Positions 48,813 to 58,437 of a stretch of 64,000 bases of DNA are shown here, piece after piece. Made by a program: the position numbers and the translations under genes. The first letter of the stretch is position 1. Each line of letters starts with the position of its first letter. The DNA lies in assembly GCA_947499555.1 (NCBI GenBank), contig CANMOU010000002.1, positions 445,001 to 509,000 on the forward strand. Reading direction: 5' to 3'. The notes beneath the pieces are model-generated. The model was not told the origin of the DNA and ran no database searches. It saw only the letters and a list, made by a program, of their open reading frames with translations. Source of the DNA: an uncultured Roseovarius sp. (lineage in GTDB: Bacteria; Pseudomonadota; Alphaproteobacteria; Rhodobacterales; Rhodobacteraceae).

Positions 48813-49703
48813 TCACAGGTTTTGCAAACGTTCGGCCAAGGCGTTGGCGCGCCTGGAGGTCGTCATGACAAGGGACAGTCCAGTCGGCACGAACCGTTTG
48901 AACGGCGCGACAAGGCTTCCTTCGTCAAGGGCGGCACGAACCAGACTGTTGTGGCCAATCAGGACACCCGCGCCGTTGCGCGCCTCTTCAAGTGCGAGCG
49001 CATAGAGTGAATAGTAAGCGGCACCACTAAGGTTGGGAAGCCGCACTCCGGCGGCCTCGGCCCACAGATCCCAATCCGTTCGCCAGCTTGCGTCCAATAG
49101 TAACGTCTCGTTTCGAAGGTCCTCGGGCGATCGGATTCTTTCGGCGATGTCTGGCGCGCAGACCGGACCGATCAAATCAGGTTCCAAGATCGTTTCACCG
49201 CGCTCGGCACTTGGCCTGGCAAGAAACAAAGTGATGTCGAAAACCTCTCTTTTCAGGTTCGGCGGCATTTCAAGTGCCGTGACGGATATCCGTGTTTCGG
49301 GAAATTCCGCGCGGAGAAGAGACAGTCGTGACGGCAGCCAAAGCTGCGCGATGCCGGGCAGTGCTGCAATTTGAATGGCCTGGCCCGGCGCCGCATCCTG
49401 CAATTGTTGAATGGCGAGACCGAGACCATCGAAAGCTTCGGTGAATGCGGGCGCGAGGCGCGCGCCGGTCTTTGACAGGATGACACCATGAGATGTCCGC
49501 TCGAAAAGCGGTGTTCCAACCCAATCCTCTAGCGACTTGATGTGTTGCGATATCGCGCCCGGGCTTACTGATAACTCCGCAGCCGCTCTGGCAAAGCCAC
49601 CCAACCGTGCCGCTGCCTCAAAAGCGCGCAAGGCATTGAGATGTGGGCCTTTGGGTCTGGGTGGCGAGATCAAATTTTCTAGCCTTAGTTTTTCTAAAGT
49701 CAT
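48813..49703 (-). CDS. LysR-family transcriptional regulator (GcvA-like)
   Basis: This 296-residue regulator has an N-terminal winged HTH (LNALRAFEAAARLGGFARAA, then SPGAISQHIKSLEDWVG) and a LysR substrate-binding domain. The form is close to the GcvA branch. It is divergent from the SHMT-fold gene with a 72-base spacer, the usual arrangement for a LysR regulator and its target. A perfect 14-base palindrome covers its start codon. A glycine- or amino-acid-related inducer is plausible but inferred. Confidence 0.88.
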   Translation of the reverse strand: MTLEKLRLENLISPPRPKGPHLNALRAFEAAARLGGFARAAAELSVSPGAISQHIKSLEDWVGTPLFERTSHGVILSKTGARLAPAFTEAFDGLGLAIQQLQDAAPGQAIQIAALPGIAQLWLPSRLSLLRAEFPETRISVTALEMPPNLKREVFDITLFLARPSAERGETILEPDLIGPVCAPDIAERIRSPEDLRNETLLLDASWRTDWDLWAEAAGVRLPNLSGAAYYSLYALALEEARNGAGVLIGHNSLVRAALDEGSLVAPFKRFVPTGLSLVMTTSRRANALAERLQNL

Positions 49704-49715
49704 TTATCGATAAAT
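49702..49715. promoter_or_regulatory. Palindromic operator candidate between the LysR gene and the SHMT-fold gene
   Basis: ATTTATCGATAAAT is a perfect 14-base palindrome overlapping the LysR gene start codon. Binding there could autorepress the regulator while leaving the divergent gene open. It does not match a textbook T-N11-A box exactly. Confidence 0.4.
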
Positions 49716-49775
49716 TGGTTTGCCGCCAAGGTCCAGCCGAGTGATGATCCGGCAAGAGAAATCGGGAGCGCGATC

Positions 49776-51089
49776 ATGACCCTTGCGACAAGAAACTGGG
49801 TGCCGTCTGCCTGCGAAGGCCTGGTTCAACGCATTGCGAAAGAGACGGCATCATCAGACTCGGCAGGGATTGTGAGGCGCATCGCCGATCTGATCGACGA
49901 CAACCGCCGCATTCACGAGCAGGATTGCTTCAACCTCAACCCCGCCACAAACGTAATGAACCCGCGCGCCGAGGCCGTTTTGGCACAGGGATTGGGCTCT
50001 CGTCCGTCGCTGGGATATCCAGGCGACAAATATGAGATGGGGTTAGAGGCGATTGAGGAAATCGAAGTGATTGCTGCCGAACTGGCGGCAGAGATCTTTC
50101 AGGCGAAGTTCGCCGAGATCCGTGTGGCCTCGGGGGCGATGGGCAATCTTTACAGTTTCATGGCGACCTGTCGGCCCGGCGATACGATCATTGCGCCGCC
50201 CGCAGCGGTTGGGGGGCATGTGACGCATCATGGTGACGGATGTGCGGGGCTTTATGGTCTGCGGTCCTTGCCCGCACCGGTGAATGCGGATGGCTACACG
50301 GTTGATCTTGACGGCTTGCGGCGGATGGCACGGGAGGCGCAGCCCAAGCTCATCACCATTGGGGGCAGTCTGAACCTGTTTCAGCATCCGGTGGCGGAGG
50401 TGCGCGAGATCGCCGATGAGGTGGGTGCAAAGGTTTTGTTTGATGCCGCCCATCAATGCGGGGTGATCGCTGGAAAGGCCTGGCGCGATCCGCTTAGTGA
50501 AGGCGCTCATCTGATGACGATGAGCACCTACAAGAGCCTTGGCGGACCAGCCGGGGGGCTTATCGTGACAAATGAGGCCGACCTTGCGCAACGCCTGGAC
50601 GCGATTGCCTTTCCCGGGATGACGGCGAATTTCGACGCTGCGAAATCTGCGGCACTGGCGATCACGCTGTTGGATTGGCGGGAGCACGGCGTGGCCTATG
50701 CAGCGGCGATGATCGAACTTTCCCGGCTTCTGGCCGACGCGCTGGCGGCGCGGGGAGTGCCAGTCTTTGCGACAGCGAACGGCATGACGCAGTCGCACCA
50801 GTTCGCGGTCGAGGCGGCGCGATATGGAGGCGGACAGGCGGCGTCCAAGGCGCTGCGCAAAGCCGGGTTTCTGGCCTGCGGAATCGGATTGCCGATAGAG
50901 GCAGTTGACGGTGACATGAATGGCCTGCGCATCGGGACGCCGGAGCTGGTGCGCTGGGGCGTGACGCCGACGCACCTGCCGGAGCTGGCGGATTTGATCG
51001 CCGAAGGCTTGTCGGCGGACCCCGAAAAAGTTGCGCCGCGCGTCAAAGAGATGCGCGCGGCGTTTGATCAAGTGCACTACGTCATATGA
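49776..51089 (+). CDS. Serine hydroxymethyltransferase-fold PLP enzyme
   Basis: This 437-residue protein follows the SHMT fold. The segments are NLNPATNVMNPRAEAVLAQG, then LGYPGDKYEMG, then the PLP-binding region FDAAHQCGVIAG with Asp223 and His226. The PLP Lys is Lys253 in STYKSLGGPAGG. True SHMT has THK(T/S)LRGPRGG here, so the Tyr and the missing Arg set it apart. The family includes alpha-methylserine and other 3-hydroxy-amino-acid aldolases. The gene is divergent from a LysR regulator, its likely controller. I do not assign a substrate. Confidence 0.82.
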   Translation: MTLATRNWVPSACEGLVQRIAKETASSDSAGIVRRIADLIDDNRRIHEQDCFNLNPATNVMNPRAEAVLAQGLGSRPSLGYPGDKYEMGLEAIEEIEVIAAELAAEIFQAKFAEIRVASGAMGNLYSFMATCRPGDTIIAPPAAVGGHVTHHGDGCAGLYGLRSLPAPVNADGYTVDLDGLRRMAREAQPKLITIGGSLNLFQHPVAEVREIADEVGAKVLFDAAHQCGVIAGKAWRDPLSEGAHLMTMSTYKSLGGPAGGLIVTNEADLAQRLDAIAFPGMTANFDAAKSAALAITLLDWREHGVAYAAAMIELSRLLADALAARGVPVFATANGMTQSHQFAVEAARYGGGQAASKALRKAGFLACGIGLPIEAVDGDMNGLRIGTPELVRWGVTPTHLPELADLIAEGLSADPEKVAPRVKEMRAAFDQVHYVI

Positions 51090-51114
51090 CCTAAAGAGCG
51101 TTCAGGCAAAGGGC

Positions 51115-51891
51115 CTACTTGTCGCGGAACTGCGCCTCTCGCTTTTCGGCAAAGGCGGCCATGCCTTCCTTTTGGTCTTCGGTTGCAAAGAGCGAGTGGA
51201 AGACACGGCGTTCGAACAGAAGACCCTCGGCGAGGGGCACTTCGTAAGAGCGGTTCACGGCCTCTTTTACGGCCATGACGCTGACCATCGATTTCTCGGC
51301 AATTTTTTGTGCTGCGCTCATGGTTTCATCCAGCAGCTTCTTGGCCGGAACGACCCGGCTGACAAGACCCGAGCGCTCTGCCTCATCGGCGTCCATGAAA
51401 CGACCCGTGAGGTTCATATCCATGGATTTGGATTTACCAATGAACCGGGTGAGACGCTGTGAGCCACCCATGCCGGCCATCACGCCAAGATTGATCTCGG
51501 GCTGGCCGAACTTGGCCGTGTCGGATGCGATGATGAAGTCGCACATCATTGCCAGTTCACAGCCACCCCCCAGCGCGTAACCGGAAACGGCTGCAATGAT
51601 CGGCTTGCGAATGCGGATGATCGCATTCGCCTCCTCTCCGAAGAGATCGCCGGAAAACACCTCAACAAAGGACTTTTCCGCCATCATCTTGATGTCAGCG
51701 CCAGCCGCAAAGGCCTTTTCGGATCCTGTGACCACGATGCAGCGCACCTTGTCATTCGATTGCGCACTTTGCAGTGCGTCGACCAGTTCGCTCAACAACT
51801 GGCTGTTGAGGGCGTTCAGGGCATCGGGGCGGTTGAGGGTGATTTTGGCGACGTGGTCTTCTACTTCGACGATGATCGTCTCATAGGCCAT
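51115..51891 (-). CDS. Enoyl-CoA hydratase
   Basis: This 258-residue crotonase-fold enzyme hydrates 2-enoyl-CoA. The oxyanion-hole segments are [15 protein letters not shown] and [13 protein letters not shown]. Both catalytic glutamates are present, in [10 protein letters not shown] and FGQPEINLG, so it is expected to be an active hydratase. It is convergent with the SHMT-fold gene and upstream neighbours are mutM and ubiE. The length matches short-chain enoyl-CoA hydratases. Confidence 0.92.
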   Translation of the reverse strand: MAYETIIVEVEDHVAKITLNRPDALNALNSQLLSELVDALQSAQSNDKVRCIVVTGSEKAFAAGADIKMMAEKSFVEVFSGDLFGEEANAIIRIRKPIIAAVSGYALGGGCELAMMCDFIIASDTAKFGQPEINLGVMAGMGGSQRLTRFIGKSKSMDMNLTGRFMDADEAERSGLVSRVVPAKKLLDETMSAAQKIAEKSMVSVMAVKEAVNRSYEVPLAEGLLFERRVFHSLFATEDQKEGMAAFAEKREAQFRDK

Positions 51892-51956
51892 GAAATCTGC
51901 CTTTATTTGTTTCTGTCAGAAGCGATTCATTACCACTTGCACCGCTCGGATCAACC

Positions 51957-52808
51957 TCATCTTTGACATCTTGTGCAATAGAAGCTCGAACGACCGGACT
52001 GAACAATGCGGCGCACTATGCCAGCGCAGCCGGATCGTCTGCAGGGGTCACCTTCACGGCCGTAGACGTCAAAACTATGCTGAAAATATCCAAGTTCTCC
52101 ATCGGCTTGGCGGAAATCCCGCAAGGAGGATCCCCCCGCTTCGATCGCGTCAGACAGAACCTGACGAATGATCGGCACGAGGGTTCTGACTCGGGTCTTT
52201 GACAGACTGCCTGCCCGTTTTTTGGGCGAAATTGCCGCGCGGTACAGGGCTTCGCATACATAGATATTCCCCAAACCTGCGACGATTCGCTGATCCAGAA
52301 GCGCGGATTTGATCGGCGTATTCTTGTTTTTCAAAGCGGCAACCAAATAAGCTTCGTCGAACTGGTTTCCCAGCGGCTCGGGACCGAGCCGTACCAGCAG
52401 CGGGTGCGTGTCAATGCTGTGCGTTGGCATAAGATCCATCGCACCGAAGCGGCGTGGGTCGTTGAACGTGATACGGGCTCCGTTTTGAAGATCGAACACG
52501 ACGTGATCATGCTTTTCCGGTGCCGGATGCGTGTGCACGAACTGGCCCAACGGATCGCCAGAAATCAGGATGCGACCAGACATGCCCAGATGAATAAGCA
52601 GGGTTTCATCCGAAGAAAGATCAACCAGAATGTATTTGGACCGCCGACGCAGGCTAAGGATGGTCGTCCCTGTCAGCCTTTGGGCCATGCGATCCGGAAA
52701 CGGCCAGCGCAAATCCGGGCGGTTTACCTTCGCCTGAGCAATTTTTGCACCAGTCATTGCCGGTTCCAGCCCGCGGCGTACTGTCTCTACCTCTGGCAAT
52801 TCCGGCAT
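51957..52808 (-). CDS. mutM: Formamidopyrimidine-DNA glycosylase
   Basis: This 283-residue bifunctional glycosylase/AP lyase removes 8-oxoguanine and formamidopyrimidines. The mature N-terminus [15 protein letters not shown] supplies the catalytic Pro2 and Glu3. [10 protein letters not shown] holds a conserved Lys. The C-terminal zinc finger has [15 protein letters not shown] followed by FYCTRCQR. It is divergent from ubiE with a 96-base spacer. All key residues are present. Confidence 0.96.
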   Translation of the reverse strand: MPELPEVETVRRGLEPAMTGAKIAQAKVNRPDLRWPFPDRMAQRLTGTTILSLRRRSKYILVDLSSDETLLIHLGMSGRILISGDPLGQFVHTHPAPEKHDHVVFDLQNGARITFNDPRRFGAMDLMPTHSIDTHPLLVRLGPEPLGNQFDEAYLVAALKNKNTPIKSALLDQRIVAGLGNIYVCEALYRAAISPKKRAGSLSKTRVRTLVPIIRQVLSDAIEAGGSSLRDFRQADGELGYFQHSFDVYGREGDPCRRSGCAGIVRRIVQSGRSSFYCTRCQR

Positions 52809-52904
52809 TTCAGATCCTCAAGTGGGCAAAGGGGCGCATTGTAACCACCCGATAGCGGCCTATAAGAAGGTCTGAGACAAGAAACGGCAAGGCCCGCCAA
52901 AGAA

Positions 52905-53648
52905 ATGACCGAGAAAACAACGCATTTTGGATTTGAAGATATCCCCGAAAGCCAGAAGGCCGGGCGGGTACAGGGCGTTTTTGGCTCTGTGGCGTCCAAA
53001 TACGATGTCATGAACGATGCGATGTCCTTTGGCATTCACCGCCTTTGGAAAGACGCCATGATGGACTGGCTTGCGCCGCGCGCGGGGCAAACGCTTTTGG
53101 ATGTGGCGGGCGGTACCGGCGATATCGCGTTTCGGTTCCTGTCGCGGGCGGGCAGCGGGCAGGCGACTGTTCTGGATCTGACAGAACCGATGTTGATCGA
53201 AGGGCGCAAACGCGCGGAGGCCGAGCAGAAGGCGGATCAACTTGAGTGGATTGTCGGCGACGCGATGGCGCTACCTTTTGAGGATAACAGTTTCGATGTC
53301 TATACCATCAGCTTTGGCATCAGAAATGTGACGCGCCCCGAAGATGCGCTGGCCGAAGCCTTTCGGGTTTTGAAGCCGGGCGGGCGGCTGATGGTGCTCG
53401 AATTCAGTCAGATCCCGAATGATCTTATGCAGAAGGTCTATGATCTTTACAGCTTCAATATCATCCCCCGCATGGGGCAGATGATTGCCAACGATCGGGA
53501 CAGCTACCAGTATCTTGTGGAATCTATTCGCAAGTTTCCCGATCAGGAGACATTTCTTCAGATGGTCAAGGCTGCCGGTTTCGAGAATGCCAAATATCGC
53601 AACCTGAGCATGGGTATCGCCTGTTTGCATTCAGGATGGAAGATCTAG
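52905..53648 (+). CDS. ubiE: Ubiquinone/menaquinone C-methyltransferase
   Basis: This 247-residue SAM-dependent methyltransferase acts on the demethoxy-benzoquinol intermediate of ubiquinone synthesis. Motif I is [16 protein letters not shown]. Other family segments are [36 protein letters not shown] and [15 protein letters not shown]. The ubiB gene starts three bases after its stop, so the pair is an operon for ubiquinone synthesis. Confidence 0.96.
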   Translation: MTEKTTHFGFEDIPESQKAGRVQGVFGSVASKYDVMNDAMSFGIHRLWKDAMMDWLAPRAGQTLLDVAGGTGDIAFRFLSRAGSGQATVLDLTEPMLIEGRKRAEAEQKADQLEWIVGDAMALPFEDNSFDVYTISFGIRNVTRPEDALAEAFRVLKPGGRLMVLEFSQIPNDLMQKVYDLYSFNIIPRMGQMIANDRDSYQYLVESIRKFPDQETFLQMVKAAGFENAKYRNLSMGIACLHSGWKI

Positions 53649-53651
53649 GAC

Positions 53652-55184
53652 GTGCGCGGGCCACACAACATCCTACGCCTGATCCGGACAGGTGCCACTC
53701 TGGAACGCACAGGTGCGATGCGTCTTATCATGGATGCGATGGATGCACCGCCATTGGTGCGCGGAACGATGCGGTGTCTTGCGTGGCCGTTTCAATGGCT
53801 GGGCTACAGGGGCGACAGATCGATGCCGCCAGCCTTGCGCGCGCTCACGGCGCTTGGTCCCGCCTACATCAAGTTCGGGCAGGTCTTTTCGACCCGGCCC
53901 GATATCGTCGGCGATGAGCTTGCCACGGAGCTGCGCGTCTTGCAGGACAAGTTGCCGCCCTTTAGCGCCGATGTTGCGAAAAAGAGTATCGCTCAGGCGC
54001 TGGGCCACGATGTCGACGCGCTTTTCAGTGAGTTCAGTGAACCGGTTGCGGCGGCGTCGATTGCGCAGGTTCACAAAGCACGGCTCAAAGACACCGGTGA
54101 AGCGGTGGCTGTGAAGGTTTTGCGCCCAGGCATCGAGAAGGCCTTTCGCAAGGATATTGACGCTTTTTACCTTGTTGCTCGGATGATTGAGCTTTTGTCA
54201 CCGTCTTCGCGGCGGTTGCGACCGCGGGATGTGATCCGCCATTTCGAGGGCGTGGTGCAAGGCGAGCTTGATTTGCGTCTTGAAGCCGCCTCGGCCAGTG
54301 AATTTGCCACAAACACCGAAGGAGACCAGGGGTTTGTTCTTCCGGCGATACGCTGGGACATGTCGGACCGGCGGGTTCTGACAATGGAATGGGCAGACGG
54401 CATTTCGCTTGGCGATAATGCGGCGTTGGACGCGGCGGGACATGACCGGACGGAGCTTAGTGAACGGGTCTTGCAGCTTTTCCTGAACCATGCGCTTCGT
54501 GACGGGTTTTTTCATGCCGACATGCATCAGGGCAATCTCAAGGTCAGCGCGAATGGTGATATCCTGGCCTATGATTTCGGGATCATGGGGCATATCGATG
54601 AATACACCCGCCGGGTCTATGCCGAGATCCTCTACGGTTTCATCAAGCGCGACTACAAGCGCGTGGCCGAGGTACATTTTGAGGCGGGCTATGTCCCTGC
54701 GGACCGGGATGTTGATGAATTTGCCCGGGCGTTGCGCGCTGTTGGTGAACCGATCTTCGGAATGGACGCGACCTATATCTCGATGGGCGGGTTGCTGAGC
54801 TATCTCTTTGAAGTCACCGAGCGGTTCGGGATGGAGACACGGACCGAACTTATCCTGCTCCAGCGAACAATGGTCGTGGTGGAAGGCGTGGCCCGAAGCC
54901 TTAATCCGCAGACCAACATTTGGCAGGTCGCCAAGCCGGTGGTGGAGACCTATATCCGCAAGAATCTGGGGCCCGGGGCCGCGTTGCGCGATTTGCAAAA
55001 GACGATCATGGTACTCTCACGCTATGGCCCGCGCCTTCCAAAACTGGTTGAACAGGCGCTGATCCGGCAATCCTCGCCTCAGGAAGAGGTAAAACCGGCC
55101 ATTCGCTGGAAATCGGTTTTCTGGCTGTTTCTCGGGATTGCGCTTGGCGGCATGGCGACAGTTCTCATCACGCTTCTTGGGTAG
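53652..55184 (+). CDS. ubiB: Ubiquinone biosynthesis protein UbiB
   Basis: This 510-residue protein of the ABC1/ADCK atypical kinase family supports ubiquinone synthesis in the inner membrane. The family-specific KxGQ motif is in YIKFGQVFSTRPD and the Ala-rich loop is AAASIAQVHKARL. Kinase-like motifs include HADMHQGNLKV and YDFGIMGHID. A C-terminal hydrophobic tail (VFWLFLGIALGGMATVLITL) anchors it. The start is GTG 53652. It ends 11 bases before the convergent flgD stop. Confidence 0.95.
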   Translation: MRGPHNILRLIRTGATLERTGAMRLIMDAMDAPPLVRGTMRCLAWPFQWLGYRGDRSMPPALRALTALGPAYIKFGQVFSTRPDIVGDELATELRVLQDKLPPFSADVAKKSIAQALGHDVDALFSEFSEPVAAASIAQVHKARLKDTGEAVAVKVLRPGIEKAFRKDIDAFYLVARMIELLSPSSRRLRPRDVIRHFEGVVQGELDLRLEAASASEFATNTEGDQGFVLPAIRWDMSDRRVLTMEWADGISLGDNAALDAAGHDRTELSERVLQLFLNHALRDGFFHADMHQGNLKVSANGDILAYDFGIMGHIDEYTRRVYAEILYGFIKRDYKRVAEVHFEAGYVPADRDVDEFARALRAVGEPIFGMDATYISMGGLLSYLFEVTERFGMETRTELILLQRTMVVVEGVARSLNPQTNIWQVAKPVVETYIRKNLGPGAALRDLQKTIMVLSRYGPRLPKLVEQALIRQSSPQEEVKPAIRWKSVFWLFLGIALGGMATVLITLLG

Positions 55185-55194
55185 AGGCAGGATA

Positions 55195-55854
55195 CTATGG
55201 CTCGCGCAGGCCAAGAATATCTGACGAGTTCACTTCCTGGCCGCCCTCAAGCGCAAGAAGTGTTTGTCCGTCGACAACGCGTGCCTCGGTGATGCGGCCA
55301 TGAACCTCAACCGGTGTCGTGGCAACAAGATCGCCTTGTGAGAAAGATTCGATATCGATCTGGTAGGTGCCATGAGGCAAGGGGTTGCCGGCGGCGTTGT
55401 GCCCGCCCCAAGCCACCGTTTGCCGCTCACCGACGGTTTCAAATCGCTGCACCTCGGCACCGTTGGCATCACGCACCACAAGCTGATGCGTATCCGCGAG
55501 GTTGGAGCCTTGCGTCGTCACGGTCACTGGCTGGCCCGCGAATGCAACCGGCACATGCGCCCGGCCTTCCATGCCAATCCAGCCGGAAAGCTGTGAGACG
55601 CTTAGCGCGCTGAGTTGCGCACCAAGATTGGTCAGCAGATCATTGGTCAGAACCTGTTGTTCGACGCTTGAAAACGTGGCCAGCTGCGTGGCGAATTCTG
55701 TCGACTCAATCGGGTTCAGCGGATCCTGGTTCTGCATTTGGACAGTCAGCATGCGGATGAAGGTTTCAAAATCAGAGCTGAGTACTGCCGGATTTGGGTC
55801 GGCCACGGCCGACCGCGCTGAACCAGGGCTTGGAGTGTTTGGTAAGATTTCCAT
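55195..55854 (-). CDS. flgD: Flagellar hook assembly protein FlgD
   Basis: This 219-residue hook cap protein is needed for hook polymerisation. The conserved N-terminal motif FIRMLTVQMQNQDPLNPIES is complete, followed by FATQLATFSSVEQQVL. The C-terminal beta domain ends SSDILGLREP. I chose ATG 55854 (MEILPNTPSPG); the open frame begins 14 codons upstream, inside fliK. It follows fliK, with which it forms a pair for hook length control and assembly. Confidence 0.93.
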   Translation of the reverse strand: MEILPNTPSPGSARSAVADPNPAVLSSDFETFIRMLTVQMQNQDPLNPIESTEFATQLATFSSVEQQVLTNDLLTNLGAQLSALSVSQLSGWIGMEGRAHVPVAFAGQPVTVTTQGSNLADTHQLVVRDANGAEVQRFETVGERQTVAWGGHNAAGNPLPHGTYQIDIESFSQGDLVATTPVEVHGRITEARVVDGQTLLALEGGQEVNSSDILGLREP

Positions 55855-55870
55855 GTGTGGCCTTACTTCT

Positions 55871-57568
55871 TCAAATGCGAATGTCGACGCGGTCAAGATT
55901 GATGACGCCGCGGGGTTCGGGGGAACGCGAGGTTTCGACCGGCCCGGTGCTCAAGGCCTGATCGGTGTTGGAGCTGCCGTCTTGTTCTGCATGCTGATCG
56001 TGATGTTCAGGTGGCGTCTCTTTGTCGAAACGAAAGTCGGCCTGTTCATAGCCAATGTCGCGAAATTCTGCGGCGAGTTCCTGAATGTTGCGACGCATCA
56101 GGTCGAGTGTTTCCGGGCGTTCCGCCATGACATGCACGGTCACGCCCATCTCAGTTGAGGCAAGGCTTAGGCGCACAGGACCAAGTTCCGCCGGTTTCAG
56201 AGTGATCTCGACCAAATTGCCGGATGCCGACTGAACCGCTGCTGCGATCTGGTGGGCCACATGTCGCGGCATTTGCGGGTGGGACGAGAGCGGCAGATTG
56301 CCAGAGCGCGCCTCAAACACCTGGTCTGAGGCGGCAAGAAACGCGTGGGGCGACGCCATTTGCAGCGCAATATCGGCGCGCGGATCAGCTTGCCGAAGAT
56401 TGCCGACACCTGGCTGTGATGCGGCTTGCCAAAGTTCGGCGTTTGTCGCCGTACGCGACGGGCTTAGGCCAACAGGCGGCTTAGCCTCATCGGGGAGTGC
56501 TTTTCTTGCGTGTGTTGTCCGTTCATCGGTCAGGATGCGATCCCTTGGCAAACCGGAATTTGGCATCGGTTTGTCAGGTTTCGGCATATTATTGGCGGGT
56601 GCGAAAACCATGTCGGATGCCCGCGTCGGTTTCGCCACCTTGTGCACCACTGGGGGCTGCGGAGGGTCAACTTGGGCTTGGGGAGAGGGATTTGTTTCGG
56701 TGACCGGCCGTTCGGCAGGTCGCAGCACAGGGCCCGCCAGCGTGTTCTTCTGTTGCGTCCCCTGTTCATGCAGAACAACAGGTGATTGACCTTGTCCGCG
56801 CACAAGAACAGTTTCTGGCTTTCCAGCAGCTTTACCAAGTGCCTTTGGCGTTTCAAATGGCAGGCTGGGGGGTGCAGGGGTCTCCGGCACGTTCGGCGAC
56901 GCAGGTCTCAACAACATTGCTTGGGTCGTTGCGTCAATGGCCCGGCTGTTCTTGACGGGAACTGAAATCGGCGTTTCGGCTTTCTTCATCGGAACCAAAC
57001 CATGTTCGGCAGCCGGTATCCTGTCCGGCATTGGCGCTCCTGGCCCGGCACCTTGCGATCCACTGCTTCGTGTCAGCGGATTTGTCCCCGGCTCATGGCG
57101 CGCATTGGGGTTTTCCTGCGCCCGCGGCGACACTGGCGGCTGGAACTCGGCGCGCTCAAGGTCGTTGCGGCTTGGTTCGCCATGCGCAGCTTCGCGCGTT
57201 TTGGCGTCTGTCAGCTCCGCGGTTTCAAAGGCGTCGATAGATTGAGATTTTGGAACCTTAGTTCCATCATCGCCGCCCGAAACTTGCGGCATTGGATCTT
57301 CTGTGGCTTGCTCAGACCCATTTGGCGAAAGGTCCGTCTCACCATCTACTTTGATAGTCTCCTGACCTGTCTTGATGTCGGTGACACGGGCCACGACATC
57401 TTCAAACGCCTTTTGAACATGACCTGCCTGACCGTGCCCCGATTGATTGGGCCGCGACGGATTGGTTGCCGGGTGAGCGCCCGGCCGAGACCGCAGGTCC
57501 ACCGCGCCCGTGATGAGCGTGTCCTTGGCAGGAGGTGCCGTTCCTTGGTTCAACGAGATTGGTATCAT
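55871..57568 (-). CDS. fliK: Flagellar hook-length control protein FliK
   Basis: This 565-residue protein controls hook length and switches export specificity. The long N-terminal part is low-complexity and Pro/Thr/Ala-rich, as in most FliK proteins. The C-terminal flg_hook domain is recognisable by VEITLKPAELGPVRLSLAS and VTVHVMAERPETLDLMRRNI. I chose ATG 57568, close to a GTG at 57580. It is divergent from the rod-binding protein gene. Confidence 0.85.
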   Translation of the reverse strand: MIPISLNQGTAPPAKDTLITGAVDLRSRPGAHPATNPSRPNQSGHGQAGHVQKAFEDVVARVTDIKTGQETIKVDGETDLSPNGSEQATEDPMPQVSGGDDGTKVPKSQSIDAFETAELTDAKTREAAHGEPSRNDLERAEFQPPVSPRAQENPNARHEPGTNPLTRSSGSQGAGPGAPMPDRIPAAEHGLVPMKKAETPISVPVKNSRAIDATTQAMLLRPASPNVPETPAPPSLPFETPKALGKAAGKPETVLVRGQGQSPVVLHEQGTQQKNTLAGPVLRPAERPVTETNPSPQAQVDPPQPPVVHKVAKPTRASDMVFAPANNMPKPDKPMPNSGLPRDRILTDERTTHARKALPDEAKPPVGLSPSRTATNAELWQAASQPGVGNLRQADPRADIALQMASPHAFLAASDQVFEARSGNLPLSSHPQMPRHVAHQIAAAVQSASGNLVEITLKPAELGPVRLSLASTEMGVTVHVMAERPETLDLMRRNIQELAAEFRDIGYEQADFRFDKETPPEHHDQHAEQDGSSNTDQALSTGPVETSRSPEPRGVINLDRVDIRI

Positions 57569-57684
57569 TTGCCGCCTCACGGATTTCTTCCAAAAGCAGC
57601 GGCAACTTCGCAGAACACAGTTACCAGTTCTTTACTGCTTTGCGTTCAAATGCAGTTGAGTTTCGTTCAATTCGAGAGATTTCC

Positions 57685-57975
57685 GTGACCGATCTTTTAC
57701 CAGTCCACAGGTCCACAGAGACGCCGCCGACGCGGTCGGAGCGCGAGCAATCCGCCCGGCTTGTGGCGCAAACGCTTGAAGCAACATTTCTGGCCGAGAT
57801 GCTCAAAGCCGCAGGGTTCGGCGAGCAGAAAAATTCCTTTTCCGGCGGATCAGGCGAAACACAGTTTGCTTCGTTCCACCGACAAGCCGTTGCAGAGAAA
57901 ATCGCCGCGGCAGGTGGGATCGGGCTTGCGGAACATATCATGAGATCAATTCTGGAGGCTGAACATGACACATGA
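57685..57975 (+). CDS. Flagellar rod-binding (FlgJ N-domain-like) protein
   Basis: This 96-residue protein matches the N-terminal rod-cap domain of FlgJ, with ATFLAEMLKAAGF and ASFHRQAVAEKIAAAGGIGLAE. The muramidase domain of enterobacterial FlgJ is absent, as is usual in Rhodobacterales. I chose GTG 57685 because GAGAG precedes it and the earlier open frame overlaps fliK antisense. It overlaps the following FlgN-like gene by 11 bases. Confidence 0.82.
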   Translation: MTDLLPVHRSTETPPTRSEREQSARLVAQTLEATFLAEMLKAAGFGEQKNSFSGGSGETQFASFHRQAVAEKIAAAGGIGLAEHIMRSILEAEHDT

Positions 57976-58324
57976 TGCTGCTCAATCCCTGTTTGATGAG
58001 CTGGACGATCTGCTTGAACAGGAACGCACCGCACTTCTTAGCGGTAATCTGGAGAAGATTTCTTCTCTGTTGGTCCTCAAGGAGGCGCTCGTCGCGAAGA
58101 TTGGTCTTCTTGAACAAGATGCGCTTGCGCCACTGCAGACGCTGCAGAAGAAGGTCGCCAATAATCAAATCCTGCTTGATGGCGCTCTCAAAGGCATTCG
58201 CAAGGCCGCGACGCGGCTTGCCGAGATCAGGCAGATACGCAGGACGTTGGAGACCTACGGAGAAGACGGCCAAAAACTCGTGATCGAAGGCCAGGTGACA
58301 CATAAGGTTGAGAAGCGCGCCTGA
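57965..58324 (+). CDS. FlgN-like flagellar chaperone
   Basis: This 119-residue product is almost entirely helical (heptad-like leucines through LDDLLEQERTALLSGN, ISSLLVLKEALVAKIGLLE and LQTLQKKVANNQILLDGALK). FlgN proteins are helical chaperones for FlgK and FlgL. The sequence is weakly conserved, so the call rests partly on its position between the rod-binding gene and flagellin. It is translationally coupled to the upstream gene. Confidence 0.65.
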   Translation: MTHDAAQSLFDELDDLLEQERTALLSGNLEKISSLLVLKEALVAKIGLLEQDALAPLQTLQKKVANNQILLDGALKGIRKAATRLAEIRQIRRTLETYGEDGQKLVIEGQVTHKVEKRA

Positions 58325-58437
58325 TAGAATACCCTAAAATTTTCGTTGAATTATAGAAAGATACGCAGACGAGTTTAGCGTTCCTTTAGTACTTCAAGGC
58401 CAAAACCCGAGCGGCGTCCGGCAACGGGCGGCGCGGG

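Noticed and set aside
50043-51077. 344-codon minus-strand frame covering the SHMT-fold gene
   Set aside because: It is Arg/His-rich, without domain motifs, and opposite a clear PLP enzyme.
57002-57688. 228-codon plus-strand frame opposite fliK
   Set aside because: It has no motifs; fliK has a recognisable C-terminal domain on the other strand.
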